64,000 bases of DNA from a virus, in the IMG/VR virus record IMGVR_UViG_3300006927_000001, positions 17,874 through 81,873 of that record. The stretch is one strand, 5' to 3'. The notes beneath the pieces were generated by a model. That model was given only the letters and a program-made list of their open reading frames with translations. It made no database searches and was not told the origin of the DNA. Numbering within the stretch: the stretch's first letter is position 1; every line of letters begins with the position of its first letter. The position numbers were made by a program, and so were the translations under genes. Shown here piece by piece: positions 1 through 7,050 of the stretch.

Positions 1-277
1 CCGTGTCTCCTAATAACAGTCCATCACTTTTGGATACAGGATCAACACCTTTGTTTGTTTCACCGAGTATAAGTCCCTCTGTAAGTGATACATGGTAGGT
101 GGCTTTTGAAGATATAGAATCGCCAAGAGTTATGCCTTCCGCTAAAGATACTGCAAAAGCTGTAATTTGATAAGTTACAGCATCACCTAAGACAAAACCT
201 TCACCCGAGTCAGAAGGAAGTCCAAGTCCTCCTGATCCAGCACCTCCTATTCGATGTCTACAACGAGCATCAACCAT
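1..277 (-). CDS. repeat-containing phage structural protein, 3' part beyond left edge
   Basis: A leftward reading frame opens with ATG at 277, overlaps the end of the preceding gene by 8 bases and stays open to the window edge. After a short Gly/Ser-rich N-terminus it shows degenerate repeats of about 20 residues with the core EG(F/I/L)xLG(D/E), seen four to five times. Such repeats are typical of beta-rich tail or fibre proteins of tailed phages, so a virion role is inferred. The C-terminus is missing, so length and exact function cannot be judged. Confidence 0.65.
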   Translation of the reverse strand, partial: MVDARCRHRIGGAGSGGLGLPSDSGEGFVLGDAVTYQITAFAVSLAEGITLGDSISSKATYHVSLTEGLILGETNKGVDPVSKSDGLLLGDT

Positions 278-851
278 TCTGTTTACCTAGGGCATCAATA
301 ATTCTTCCACTGATTCGATCAACAACATCTGGATCTTCAATTTCACAACTGATAGATTCAATTACCTCACTTGCAAAAGCCAAACCTGCTGTTCGATCCA
401 TCATTGATCCAGCACCCTTTTCAAGACGTTCAGCAGTTCTGACAAGTTTTTCACAAGAACTAACAAGTTGTTGAATTCTAGCAGACCACATTAATAATTG
501 TTGTGTGTCTTCACATTGATTCAAAATCTGTTCAATCATCAATCTTGTGACACCAATTTCACCACGAAGACTTTTTGCTTGCTCACTTTCAGCAAACTCA
601 TCCATACGTTCTTGCCAAATGCTCAAACGATAATCATGAGTTCTTTCTTTTCGTACAGTTGTTGCTTTCTTTTCACCTCCGTGCCTTGCACATGTATGTG
701 AATTTATATAATCCGTAGGATTTGCAACTTCCAATAGATGACGTTCTACACAAGCAGCCATTGAGAGATAAGGACATTGACCATGTTTCCCACCAGATTG
801 ACATCGACCAGGATCAGCGTCATGTTCTATCCGATGTAACTTTTTATCCAT
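270..851 (-). CDS. Cys-rich N-terminus plus helical domain, unknown function
   Basis: The N-terminal part has Cys/His spacing (GRCQ..GQCPYL..AACVERHL..HTCARHGG) suggesting one zinc site; the remainder is charged and alpha-helical. ATG at 851 is preceded by GAGG at 5 bases. A TTG at 923 with AAGGA upstream would extend it by 24 residues, but that extension lies over three hairpins, so 851 is preferred. The layout resembles small phage proteins found near packaging genes, which would fit a packaging role, but nothing seen here proves it. Confidence 0.7.
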   Translation of the reverse strand: MDKKLHRIEHDADPGRCQSGGKHGQCPYLSMAACVERHLLEVANPTDYINSHTCARHGGEKKATTVRKERTHDYRLSIWQERMDEFAESEQAKSLRGEIGVTRLMIEQILNQCEDTQQLLMWSARIQQLVSSCEKLVRTAERLEKGAGSMMDRTAGLAFASEVIESISCEIEDPDVVDRISGRIIDALGKQNG

Positions 852-854
852 AAA

Positions 855-921
855 ATCCTCGGGGTCTTGACCCGCATCGCAACCCCAAGGATCGAGACCC
901 GAAGGTCCACGCCCAAAGGGC
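855..921 (-). promoter_or_regulatory. three consecutive RNA hairpins upstream of the 851 start
   Basis: On the leftward transcript three stem-loops follow each other: GCCC-TTT-GGGC (911-921), GACC-TTCG-GGTC with a cUUCGg tetraloop (896-907), and a 12-bp stem ATCCTTGGGGTT/GACCCCGAGGAT (855-866 with 881-892). They lie between the stop at 927 and the ATG at 851. They could attenuate transcription, be a processing site, or control translation of the next gene. Confidence 0.45.
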
Positions 922-926
922 AAAAA

Positions 927-1181
927 TTAATTTCCTTGAAGTTCATCCAGAAATTCTTGGATATCTTCAACATCAGCTGCAGCCATTTCTTTCATGGCTA
1001 AATCCAACTTCTTACGAAGTTTCTTTCCTTTGTGACCATCTTTACGTAAAGTTTTACGTAAACGTGCACGTGCAATATTTGGATGTGACTTCATTACAGC
1101 AGCACGTTCAGCATTGTTGTTTTCCTGACATTTTTCAAAAAGTGTTGTCAGTAAGGGCACGAGTAAAGTAAACCAGTTCAT
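927..1181 (-). CDS. small basic protein with hydrophobic N-terminus
   Basis: 84 residues. The first 15 (MNWFTLLVPLLTTLF) form a hydrophobic segment; the rest is strongly basic and helical with an acidic C-terminus. An excellent AAAGGAGGT site sits just before the ATG, inside the end of the upstream gene, and start and stop overlap by 4 bases (ATGA), so it is translationally coupled to the papain-fold gene. Function unknown; a membrane-anchored accessory protein is possible. Confidence 0.75.
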   Translation of the reverse strand: MNWFTLLVPLLTTLFEKCQENNNAERAAVMKSHPNIARARLRKTLRKDGHKGKKLRKKLDLAMKEMAAADVEDIQEFLDELQGN

Positions 1182-1978
1182 AAAGTACCTCCTTTAGGAC
1201 CTGCGGGTTGACTGGGATCATCAGGTGCTAAAGTCTCGGCACAACACCAAGCTCCCCCTGTTGACCAATTAGATTCCGAATCATAAAGACGCCCATTGTC
1301 GCCTCTAGACTTAGAGTACGAATCACAATAACGGACAAGAAAGCGGCGACCATCATGTAAGAGGTCTTCACCGCAAATAGAATGCCCTTTACGTCCATAA
1401 CAGATCGGCATGTCATGAAGTAAAGCAGAAGCAAATTCTTCCTTTGAGCCAATAGAAAACCACCCATTTTTAGCAACACGCAAATGACGGGCTGTGTCCC
1501 TCCACCCTTGTGGCATATTTCGACTAAAGGGTGTATTCTCCTGGTAAGTATGCTTAAAATTAGCATGTTTGTCGCTAAAAAGAATACCTACTTCTGTGAG
1601 ATGTTCCATTGCACCCCAGCACGTTGATCCTGAATTACGGCTTCTGGCTACTTGATTATAGCCAGACATAGGAGAAGGAATGAACATGTATTTTTTGCCG
1701 TATTGAACAGCATACCGAATCGCATAGCAGCGACATGCGGCATTATACACGCAACTTGATTCAGGATTCTGGTTATAAACGTAATCAAAAAAGTTTTGAA
1801 GAGCATAGTTCTTTGATTTACGATCATCAATACGATCTTTCCACTCATTTCGCGGAATGACAAAAGAAGACGGAAAAGATACTCCAAAAGATTCTTCAGA
1901 GTGAATTAACCCACCCAGTTCCTGTCCTGGTTTCCATTCATCTCTAACAATATCAATTAATGCGGGATTTATGTTCAT
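1178..1978 (-). CDS. papain-fold (C1A-like) cysteine peptidase homologue
   Basis: 266 residues. The order of motifs fits the papain fold: SSCVYNAACR (candidate nucleophile Cys near residue 75), GSTCWGAMEHLTEVGI, a segment resembling the 'sveelk.Al..gp' strand (GSKEEFASALLHDMPI), KGHSICGEDL (candidate His) and YCDSYSKSRGDNGRLY in place of the usual NSWG..WG.nG. The Asn of the catalytic triad is not obvious, so it may be inactive or diverged. It sits between an exported protein and a small membrane protein, compatible with a virion-associated or cell-surface role. No other clear lysin is visible nearby. Confidence 0.6.
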   Translation of the reverse strand: MNINPALIDIVRDEWKPGQELGGLIHSEESFGVSFPSSFVIPRNEWKDRIDDRKSKNYALQNFFDYVYNQNPESSCVYNAACRCYAIRYAVQYGKKYMFIPSPMSGYNQVARSRNSGSTCWGAMEHLTEVGILFSDKHANFKHTYQENTPFSRNMPQGWRDTARHLRVAKNGWFSIGSKEEFASALLHDMPICYGRKGHSICGEDLLHDGRRFLVRYCDSYSKSRGDNGRLYDSESNWSTGGAWCCAETLAPDDPSQPAGPKGGTL

Positions 1979-2595
1979 TTAGTAATTGCCTCAACTAATG
2001 CTTCAGTTGTTTCAGGTAAAGGCATGATTTTCAGAACAGTATTATCATTTAACAAAACGAGAATTCGAGAATAGCCAACTCCAGATGCGGCGTCGAGGGC
2101 TGGCTTTAGGTCTAAAGGGACTGTACCTGTTCCTGTTTTTGGAGTTGAATCAGTTATTCTAAGTTCAATTGACCCGATTTCAGATCGTGCTGCAGGAACA
2201 TGTGGTGAAACAGGACTATCAGCAATCACAACAGCTTTGGTTACTTTAAATTCAGGTGGAGGAGGTCTTGCTCCGAGAACCGTTAAATTATAATATTTCT
2301 TTTCTTTTCTGCCTTCATCTCCCATTTTAAATATTAACAGCATCTGAACTTCGTATTCTCCTGGTGCTGCCCAGATAGCGAATGTATTTCCATTATCATA
2401 TTCACGTCCACGTGCTCTCGGTCCCTGTGAAATGTTAATAATTTGCCAATCAATCATGAACAACGTGAATCCGTCAGGTTCTTCATATTGTACAGTAAAT
2501 TCAATTGGTTCATGTTGTTCAAACGTGAAAATTTGTGGAGTTTCTGCTTTCACTGTATCTAAGAAAATAAGCGTCAAAAATAACAAAGTAGACAT
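1975..2595 (-). CDS. exported protein with PKD/Ig-like domain
   Basis: 206 residues. A signal peptide is clear (MSTLLFLTLIFLDTVKA, likely cleaved before ETP). Residues about 20-110 look like a beta-sandwich: FTVQYEEPDGFTLF, NTFAIWAAPGEYEVQMLLIF and YNLTVLG match the pattern of PKD/Ig-like domains. The C-terminal part is a second, unassigned domain. It is first in the leftward operon 2595 to 1 and has a promoter-like box about 110 bases upstream. Function unknown; probably exported by the host Sec system. Confidence 0.75.
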   Translation of the reverse strand: MSTLLFLTLIFLDTVKAETPQIFTFEQHEPIEFTVQYEEPDGFTLFMIDWQIINISQGPRARGREYDNGNTFAIWAAPGEYEVQMLLIFKMGDEGRKEKKYYNLTVLGARPPPPEFKVTKAVVIADSPVSPHVPAARSEIGSIELRITDSTPKTGTGTVPLDLKPALDAASGVGYSRILVLLNDNTVLKIMPLPETTEALVEAITK

Positions 2596-2658
2596 AATTT
2601 TTTCCTGTGCGGGTTGTTTGAGCGTGTCAATGATTCAAGATCGTTGAATTTTAAATCC

Positions 2659-2687
2659 TTGCAGCGATCTTGTCGAGATCGCTGCAA
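2659..2687. repeat. palindrome copy 1 (TTGCAGCGATCT family)
   Basis: 29-bp inverted repeat with arms TTGCAGCGATCT.. / ..AGATCGCTGCAA and one mismatch next to the centre. It is one of four copies at 2659, 2735, 6795 and 7051, all outside genes. Could be protein-binding sites, bidirectional terminators or recombination sites. Confidence 0.85.
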
Positions 2688-2701
2688 ACTGAGAATTATC
2701 C

Positions 2702-2714
2702 CGTATATTATACG
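2702..2714 (-). promoter_or_regulatory. promoter-like box CGTATAATATACG
   Basis: On the minus strand this reads CGTATAATATACG and shares the 11-mer CGTATAATATA with both arms of the divergent promoter at 46451-46513. It lies between palindromes 1 and 2 and about 110 bases upstream of the start at 2595, so it could drive the leftward operon. It is nearly self-complementary, so direction is not certain. Confidence 0.45.
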
Positions 2715-2734
2715 TGATTCGACCCAAAATAATT

Positions 2735-2767
2735 CCTTGCAGCGATCTCGACAAGATCGCTGCAAGG
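2735..2767. repeat. palindrome copy 2
   Basis: 33-bp inverted repeat CCTTGCAGCGATCT..AGATCGCTGCAAGG with one mismatched pair beside the centre; identical in sequence to copy 4 at 7051-7083. Confidence 0.85.
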
Positions 2768-2903
2768 ATGCTGATTTAGGTAATTTCAGACTTCAAATCA
2801 AACCCAGCAACCCAGAATGAAGTTTTAAAGTTGAGAAAGTCTACGAAAACAGCCCACTTCTCATTTGAGGAGTGGGACTTGTTGAAAGATTCAAGATCAA
2901 AGG

Positions 2904-3063
2904 TTCATGGGCGGTAGTTTGATAAGAATGTAATTGAAATAAGGATCATGGGCGGTGGGTTGATTTAAATGTAATTGAAATAAGAATCATGGGCGGTGGT
3001 TTGATAAGAATGTAATTAAAATAATAAATAAGAATCATGGGCGGTGGTTTGATTTAAATGTAC
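2904..3063. repeat. four 41-48 bp direct repeats (iteron-like)
   Basis: Four units begin with TCATGGGCGGT at about 2905, 2946, 2987 and 3035, followed by G(T/G)TTGAT and (AAG or TTTA)AATGTAATTGAAATAAG. Spacing is 41, 41 and 48 bases; the fourth is cut short. A fifth core, inverted, is at 6618-6628. Regular spacing of about four helical turns suggests cooperative protein binding, as in replication-initiator iterons or partition sites. Confidence 0.8.
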
Positions 3064-3113
3064 AGCCTTAGAAAAAATTGACCGTATCAGACCCTACAGA
3101 GCGACAGGGGTAC

Positions 3114-3218
3114 CCTAGTTTACCTATTCGCCCTATTTTACCTATTTGACCCACCCCGCCTAGGTAGCCTGGCCCACCTATCTTGACCAGACTACCTAGC
3201 TTGCCTAGCTTACTTACT
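3114..3218. repeat. 9-bp periodic CCTA-rich tract
   Basis: CCTA or close variants recur every 9 bases (3114, 3123, 3132, 3141, 3159, 3177, 3195, 3204), for example ACCTAGCTTGCCTAGCTTAC. A weaker 9-base rhythm continues, shifted by one base, inside the adjacent gene 3214-3717, and three more units occur at 5393, 5402 and 5411. Confidence 0.7.
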
Positions 3219-3717
3219 TCTCCCAGACAGCCAGCGTTGCCCAAACTATGTCCTTTACCACGGCGTACTCAACTTGCCCAAACTGACTAGCCACCTCAGA
3301 CAGCGTAGCTTCTAGATTCTCCGGAGTTAACCTACTTGGCCCAACTACCGTAGCTTGCCTAGTCCACGCAGGTTCCCCATCTTCTGTAACCAACTCAGCT
3401 TGCTCAGCTTGCTCAGCTAATGCAGCCTTCGCAAATACCTCATTGTCTTCAAGCTGTGCATTCAACCTATATACCGCACATTCCCAAAGTTCCCTAGCTT
3501 GCTTAACCCTATAAAACATCCCATACCCCTCAGCAAACCTAGCCATCCTATTTTGCAATTCTTGCTTATAGAACTCAGCTTCCCTAGCCAGCCTAGTCGT
3601 CACATCTAACCTATTCATTGTAAACCTCCTATTGTACGTGATTACCGGATACTGTGGAGACTTCGCAGCCAATCTAGATACCGCATCCTGCACATCTTGC
3701 CAGCATACTTCAGTCAT
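3214..3717 (-). CDS. unknown protein, 9-bp-periodic coding sequence
   Basis: About 167 residues, mainly charged helix, with a short AEQAEQAEL repeat. No family recognised. ATG at 3717 is preceded by GGGAG at 6 bases; the ATG immediately upstream (3720) is too close to that site. Its coding sequence is rich in CTAGG/CCTAG words spaced at multiples of 9 bases, in continuity with the tract beyond its stop codon, so it may have grown by repeat expansion. It lies just downstream of the terminator at 3743-3780, so it probably has its own promoter. Confidence 0.6.
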   Translation of the reverse strand: MTEVCWQDVQDAVSRLAAKSPQYPVITYNRRFTMNRLDVTTRLAREAEFYKQELQNRMARFAEGYGMFYRVKQARELWECAVYRLNAQLEDNEVFAKAALAEQAEQAELVTEDGEPAWTRQATVVGPSRLTPENLEATLSEVASQFGQVEYAVVKDIVWATLAVWEK

Positions 3718-3742
3718 CATAAACTCCCTATCTTACCAAACG

Positions 3743-3780
3743 AAAAACCCCCCTGGCCAGGGGACACCTGACCAGGGGGG
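3743..3780 (-). terminator. strong intrinsic terminator
   Basis: On the minus strand a 13-bp stem (CCCCCCTGGTCAG/CTGGCCAGGGGGG, one G-U pair) is followed at once by TTTTTCG. It begins about 16 bases after the stop codon of the gene ending at 3796. Confidence 0.85.
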
Positions 3781-3795
3781 GGTACGTAGACACCC

Positions 3796-5052
3796 CTACT
3801 TGGAGGGGGCTTCTTCCGCGACTCCATCAGTCGAGGGGGTAAAACTGAGAGGGGTTTTGTGCCCCAGTTCGTTGAAGAAGGCGAAATCGTTGGCGATAAT
3901 TGCCGTAAGGCAATCACCCAAAGAGACTTGCACATCCCCCAAAAGGAGGGTCCAGTTCTCCATGTTCTTCCGATCGATAACGGGCGGCTTGTAGCCCGAA
4001 ATCAGGTTTTTGATGACAGCTTCCACCTGATCGGGGGATGCCGGTTTATCTTGCTTCTCCCCCAAAATGGGAACGTATCGTGCTGGAACTTTGCCGTCTT
4101 TTGTCCGACCAAGTAGAACTTGAGCAGTTTCCTTGTCCAGCTTACCGGCAGGAATCCCCCCGTTTGGGGAATACAACATTTTTCCGCCGTCATCAGTGGC
4201 CACCTTGATCTTGATGCGATCAAAAATCTTGAGTCCCCCATTGGCGGGGATACTCGCGACCATCGCCCAACGGTGATACTTTTGGCGATTGCCACGATTG
4301 GCCTGCGTCATCTTGCCGGAAATCGGATCGAAGCGATCAGATAGACCCAATTGTCTACCTAGGTCAAGTTCGGTGATTCCCGGTTGTTCAGCCAAAAAGA
4401 TGATGGCGTTGCGAAGTAACCCGCAAGGCGAGTAACCCGCTTTGCTGTTTTGGGCGTTTTCGTCCGCCAACATCTTGTGAGTGACAGCAATTGACGTGAA
4501 TTCACGCCTTGTGGCATAGAATTCATACTCGCGAGGGGCGTCAATGTGCCCCCTCAATTGGGCTAGCACGACCGTTCCGGGTGCGGCATAATTCCGACGT
4601 TGCCCGCACAAGGCGAAGTCCGTGGGCTTGATCCCTTTGACCGATTCCAGCGAATCCGCCAATTGATCGTAAGTAATGGTTTCCGAATCCCCCGATTCCC
4701 CTTTTGGGAAATTCAAGGTTTTCTCACCCAATTCGCGAAATTCCGCAATCCGTTCTTCACGTTGCAGCATTGCAACCGCGACCGGATCTTCAGCAATTGC
4801 CGCGAACAGATCACAGGGGTTCTCCTCGTTCAAAGCCGCAAACAGCTTCGAGATTTCGTTAACGGTGTACGTTATGATCGTTCCTTTGCTCATATCGTAC
4901 CCATTGGCCATGTCAGGCGGGATTTGACCCAACGGACTTGACCAGGAATCCGAATCGTCGCGTCCAGGATTGTATGCCGGGGATTTAGTCTCGACATTCC
5001 AAAACGCCCACAATTGACCGATTGATACGGTCTGCACTTTCATTTTTGACAT
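3796..5052 (-). CDS. unknown 418-residue protein, G+C-richer than neighbours
   Basis: Start chosen at ATG 5052 (AAGTAGAATCATGTC context); an open extension upstream to 5181 looks like non-coding leader. The protein is a mixed alpha/beta sequence with no motif I recognise. Segments such as GVRGHIDAPREYEFYA-like text, LGRQLGLSDRF and QKYHRWAMVASIP look like ordered globular domains. Codon and base composition are clearly richer in G+C than the phage background. It ends in a strong terminator, so with the small gene at 5115 it forms a separate transcription unit. Candidates include an initiator or DNA-binding protein acting on nearby repeats, but that is speculation. Confidence 0.7.
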   Translation of the reverse strand: MSKMKVQTVSIGQLWAFWNVETKSPAYNPGRDDSDSWSSPLGQIPPDMANGYDMSKGTIITYTVNEISKLFAALNEENPCDLFAAIAEDPVAVAMLQREERIAEFRELGEKTLNFPKGESGDSETITYDQLADSLESVKGIKPTDFALCGQRRNYAAPGTVVLAQLRGHIDAPREYEFYATRREFTSIAVTHKMLADENAQNSKAGYSPCGLLRNAIIFLAEQPGITELDLGRQLGLSDRFDPISGKMTQANRGNRQKYHRWAMVASIPANGGLKIFDRIKIKVATDDGGKMLYSPNGGIPAGKLDKETAQVLLGRTKDGKVPARYVPILGEKQDKPASPDQVEAVIKNLISGYKPPVIDRKNMENWTLLLGDVQVSLGDCLTAIIANDFAFFNELGHKTPLSFTPSTDGVAEEAPSK

Positions 5053-5084
5053 GATTCTACTTTCATTAGTGAGGTTTGAACTGT

Positions 5085-5421
5085 GCCAGCATAGGCAAGA
5101 TAGGCCGATTTGAGTCATTCTGTGCATACACAACCAAATGCACCAAGTTTGCGATTTTTTGGTTGCGTACACTTCGGACAATATTTGATTCTATCTTCAG
5201 CGTGTATTCCATCATTCAAGTATCGTAGCAAGTCTATTCCGACTGTACCGAATTGTTTTTTTGCGTGTTCGTCAGTGGTCAAACTTTCCACGATTCCAAA
5301 CAAAAACGCAGAATTAAATTCATTGAGATTCTGTATCCTCTGTTTGAATGCTGCTAGTTGGGTTAGTGTTTCCTGTCTTGACATGATTCTTTCCTATCTA
5401 GCCTATCTTGCCTATGCTGGC
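5085..5421. repeat. 21-bp perfect inverted repeats flanking a small gene (cassette D)
   Basis: GCCAGCATAGGCAAGATAGG at 5085-5105 and its exact reverse complement at 5401-5421 (21 bases each) enclose the gene 5115-5384. The arms are built from the same 9-base units (CCTATCTTG, CCTATGCTGG) as the tract at 3114. This could be a small mobile cassette or a recombination or regulatory structure. Confidence 0.75.
5115..5384 (-). CDS. small protein with C-terminal zinc-binding Cys cluster
   Basis: 89 residues. Helical N-terminus; the C-terminus has KYCPKCTQPKNRK..FGCVCTE, a CxxC plus CxC arrangement typical of a zinc ribbon or knuckle. The start context (AAAGAATCATGTCAA) resembles that of the next gene at 5052, so both leaders may share regulation. 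It is enclosed by 21-bp inverted repeats. Function unknown. Confidence 0.65.
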   Translation of the reverse strand: MSRQETLTQLAAFKQRIQNLNEFNSAFLFGIVESLTTDEHAKKQFGTVGIDLLRYLNDGIHAEDRIKYCPKCTQPKNRKLGAFGCVCTE

Positions 5422-5445
5422 GTACCCCCCCACATAGGGGGGTAC
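5422..5445. repeat. G/C-run hairpin
   Basis: GTACCCCCC-cacata-GGGGGGTAC, a perfect 9-bp stem abutting the right arm of cassette D. No T-tract on either side, so a simple terminator is unlikely. Confidence 0.6.
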
Positions 5446-5456
5446 ACTGGTTGCAG

Positions 5457-5613
5457 GAACCAAGCAACCATGGCTAGATTTAGACGCCCACGTGAATACC
5501 GCCCTAGACTGGTTTAACGTCGCCCGATAAGCCTCAAGAGTGACTAGTATACTCAATCGGTTTGAATTCAAAGGCCGTTTAACGAGTCTATGCTAGCCAT
5601 GGCTGCTTGGTTC
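5457..5613. repeat. 22-bp inverted repeat pair (cassette A)
   Basis: GGAACCAAGCAACCATGGCT (5457-5478) and its reverse complement with one mismatch (5592-5613) enclose about 113 bases without a convincing gene. Both arms contain CCATGG, so each strand has an ATG in its own arm: rightward a 15-codon Arg-rich frame, leftward a 10-codon frame. Function unknown. Confidence 0.7.
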
Positions 5614-5619
5614 CCTATT

Positions 5620-5795
5620 CTGAGTCCCTCAGTCGTCGTTTGCCAGTGTTGAAGTCTAGTTGGTTAGAAATCTACTGTGTAGCGTGAAAACGTGCTATAC
5701 GGCCAGTGTGAGGACGTATAACAGCAAGATTGCCATTGCTGCGAGTAGTTTCATGTTTCACCTATCTTTCCGCAAACGACGACTGAGGGACTCAG
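5620..5795. repeat. 24-bp perfect inverted repeat pair (cassette B)
   Basis: CTGAGTCCCTCAGTCGTCGT.. at 5620-5643 pairs perfectly over 24 bases with 5772-5795. On the minus strand the enclosed RNA contains a short hydrophobic reading frame with a Shine-Dalgarno next to the stem (5695-5754) and a second hairpin at 5677-5700 (10 bp with wobbles, loop AAAA on the plus strand). A transcript would fold back on itself end to end. Confidence 0.75.
5695..5754 (-). CDS. putative 19-residue hydrophobic peptide (type I toxin-like)
   Basis: ATG at 5754 opens MKLLAAMAILLLYVLTLAV and stops at TAG. Upstream is GATAGGTGAAACATG, an acceptable ribosome site six bases from the start. Length, one membrane span and position inside a fold-back RNA (24-bp arms 5620-5643/5772-5795) recall short type I toxins such as Ibs or Hok-like peptides. 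Such short hydrophobic frames also arise by chance, so this is tentative. Confidence 0.35.
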   Translation of the reverse strand: MKLLAAMAILLLYVLTLAV

Positions 5796-6250
5796 AAGAT
5801 AGTACGCTATCAGCGGGTACAGTTTTTATACAGTCTCGGTACGATTGACGACTGCCAGCACGTATGCCGGACTTTAAGTTGTGAGTCTGTTTTGCATTAG
5901 CCTTGCGATTCCTAGTTGGTGATTGTTGCGTCCCTCTACCTATACAGAAATGAGGAAAGGAATAGGGGGACTGCAAAAATCGTCGTAAGTCGTTGCTATC
6001 AAAGGACTTAGGTGCCAGGCGTAAATAAGCATTTTAGTGTACAACTGTTCAGAACACAAAATTTTCATTTTGTTGCAAATATCGACGCAAAGTCTTTGAC
6101 TGTAAGGCTTTAAAATTACTTTTTTTCCTGCAGGCTGTACCATACTTTCAAGGGAGCAGCAATTCCGCACATCCCTCCTGCTAGGTAGTTATAAGGACGA
6201 TATTCGTGAATCAAACGTCCCCACCCGGTCGAGGGGTGCCAGGTTTCCCG
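5796..6250. other. gene-free stretch with small hairpins
   Basis: No frame with good start signals on either strand. Visible elements: GATAG-TACG-CTATC (about 5799-5812) and ACAAAAT-TTTC-ATTTTGT (about 6056-6073), which may be a terminator. Otherwise nothing recognised; an untranslated RNA is possible. Confidence 0.5.
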
Positions 6251-6326
6251 CAATTACTTGTATTTGCTACAATTACTTGTATTTGCTACAATTACTTGTA
6301 TTTGCTACAATTACTTGTATTTGCGA
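6251..6326. repeat. four tandem 19-bp repeats
   Basis: CAATTACTTGTATTTGCTA repeated four times head to tail, differing only in the last two bases of the fourth unit. A-T rich; may be a duplex-unwinding element, a protein-binding array or a slipped-strand expansion. Confidence 0.9.
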
Positions 6327-6338
6327 GAGATTCACTTT

Positions 6339-6365
6339 GATATGCCAGCGACCAGGTGGCATATC
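6339..6365. ncRNA. hairpin 1 with conserved loop AGCGACCAGGT
   Basis: Stem GATATGCC/GGCATATC (8 bp) around the 11-base loop AGCGACCAGGT. The same loop with a different but still paired stem is found 64 bases downstream, so stem pairing is kept while sequence changed. May act as RNA or as cruciform DNA. Confidence 0.6.
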
Positions 6366-6403
6366 ATTTTGAATCAAGCAGCTACCCACCCGAATAGGGG
6401 GGT

Positions 6404-6428
6404 AATTACCAGCGACCAGGTGGCAATT
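6404..6428. ncRNA. hairpin 2 with the same loop AGCGACCAGGT
   Basis: Stem AATTACC/GGCAATT (7 bp; one pair is G-U if read on the minus strand) around a loop identical to hairpin 1. The G-U compatibility suggests the functional RNA, if any, is leftward. Confidence 0.6.
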
Positions 6429-6794
6429 CAAAAAACTTTTTATACATTAACAGTAAACTTGATAATCCTCAAGCTGAACCAAGCTCAAACAGCCATGATT
6501 CTAGATCCACAGGTGTTTTGGCCATGAAACAGGGTCGGTGGGTTGGTAGAAATAAACATTCAGATTCAAACTCACTTGACCACTTTGTGATTTGATCTCG
6601 GCCGTCCTATAAAACCCCCGCCCATGATCCTGAATTATTATGTATTTGACCAAGTGAAAATATACAGATCCTAATAACTAGGTAAATCACAAACCTTGCA
6701 GCACAGAAACATGATTTAGGATACTTATCATCCCAGATCACACAGATCATGGTTGATAGGTTTGAATTAGTTCAACAGATCACCTAAAACACAA

Positions 6795-6829
6795 TCCTTG
6801 CAGCGATCTCGTCGAGATCGCTGCAAGGA
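6795..6829. repeat. palindrome copy 3, perfect
   Basis: 35-bp perfect inverted repeat TCCTTGCAGCGATCTCG-T-CGAGATCGCTGCAAGGA, the most complete of the four copies. No T-tract follows on either strand. Confidence 0.9.
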
Positions 6830-7050
6830 ACTTTTCTACCTACAAAAGACACCTATATGCTTTAATATATGTCTGTTTTCACCTTTTTATTTTTTCTGAT
6901 AAACAGTTTACCTCCCAAAAGTAAGTTAGAAAGTTAGTCTTTTATTTTCATATCTCACTTTTTTAAGAAGTTTGCAGCATGAAACCACGATCCATGAACC
7001 ATATTCACGAATATAAGTTGAAAAAGTAACCGTTTCAGCCTTAAAAAATT

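Noticed and set aside
5110-5517. Rightward frame opposite the 5115 gene
   Set aside because: Antisense shadow; only its last 15 codons after the A-arm ATG were considered, and they are unsupported.
5524-5580. tRNA-like stretch with GGTTTGAATTC
   Set aside because: T-loop-like word but no matching stems or acceptor.
5940-6170. 76-codon leftward frame
   Set aside because: No ribosome site, composition not protein-like, crosses a hairpin.
6258-6527. 89-codon rightward frame
   Set aside because: Made mostly of translated 19-bp repeats; no start signal.
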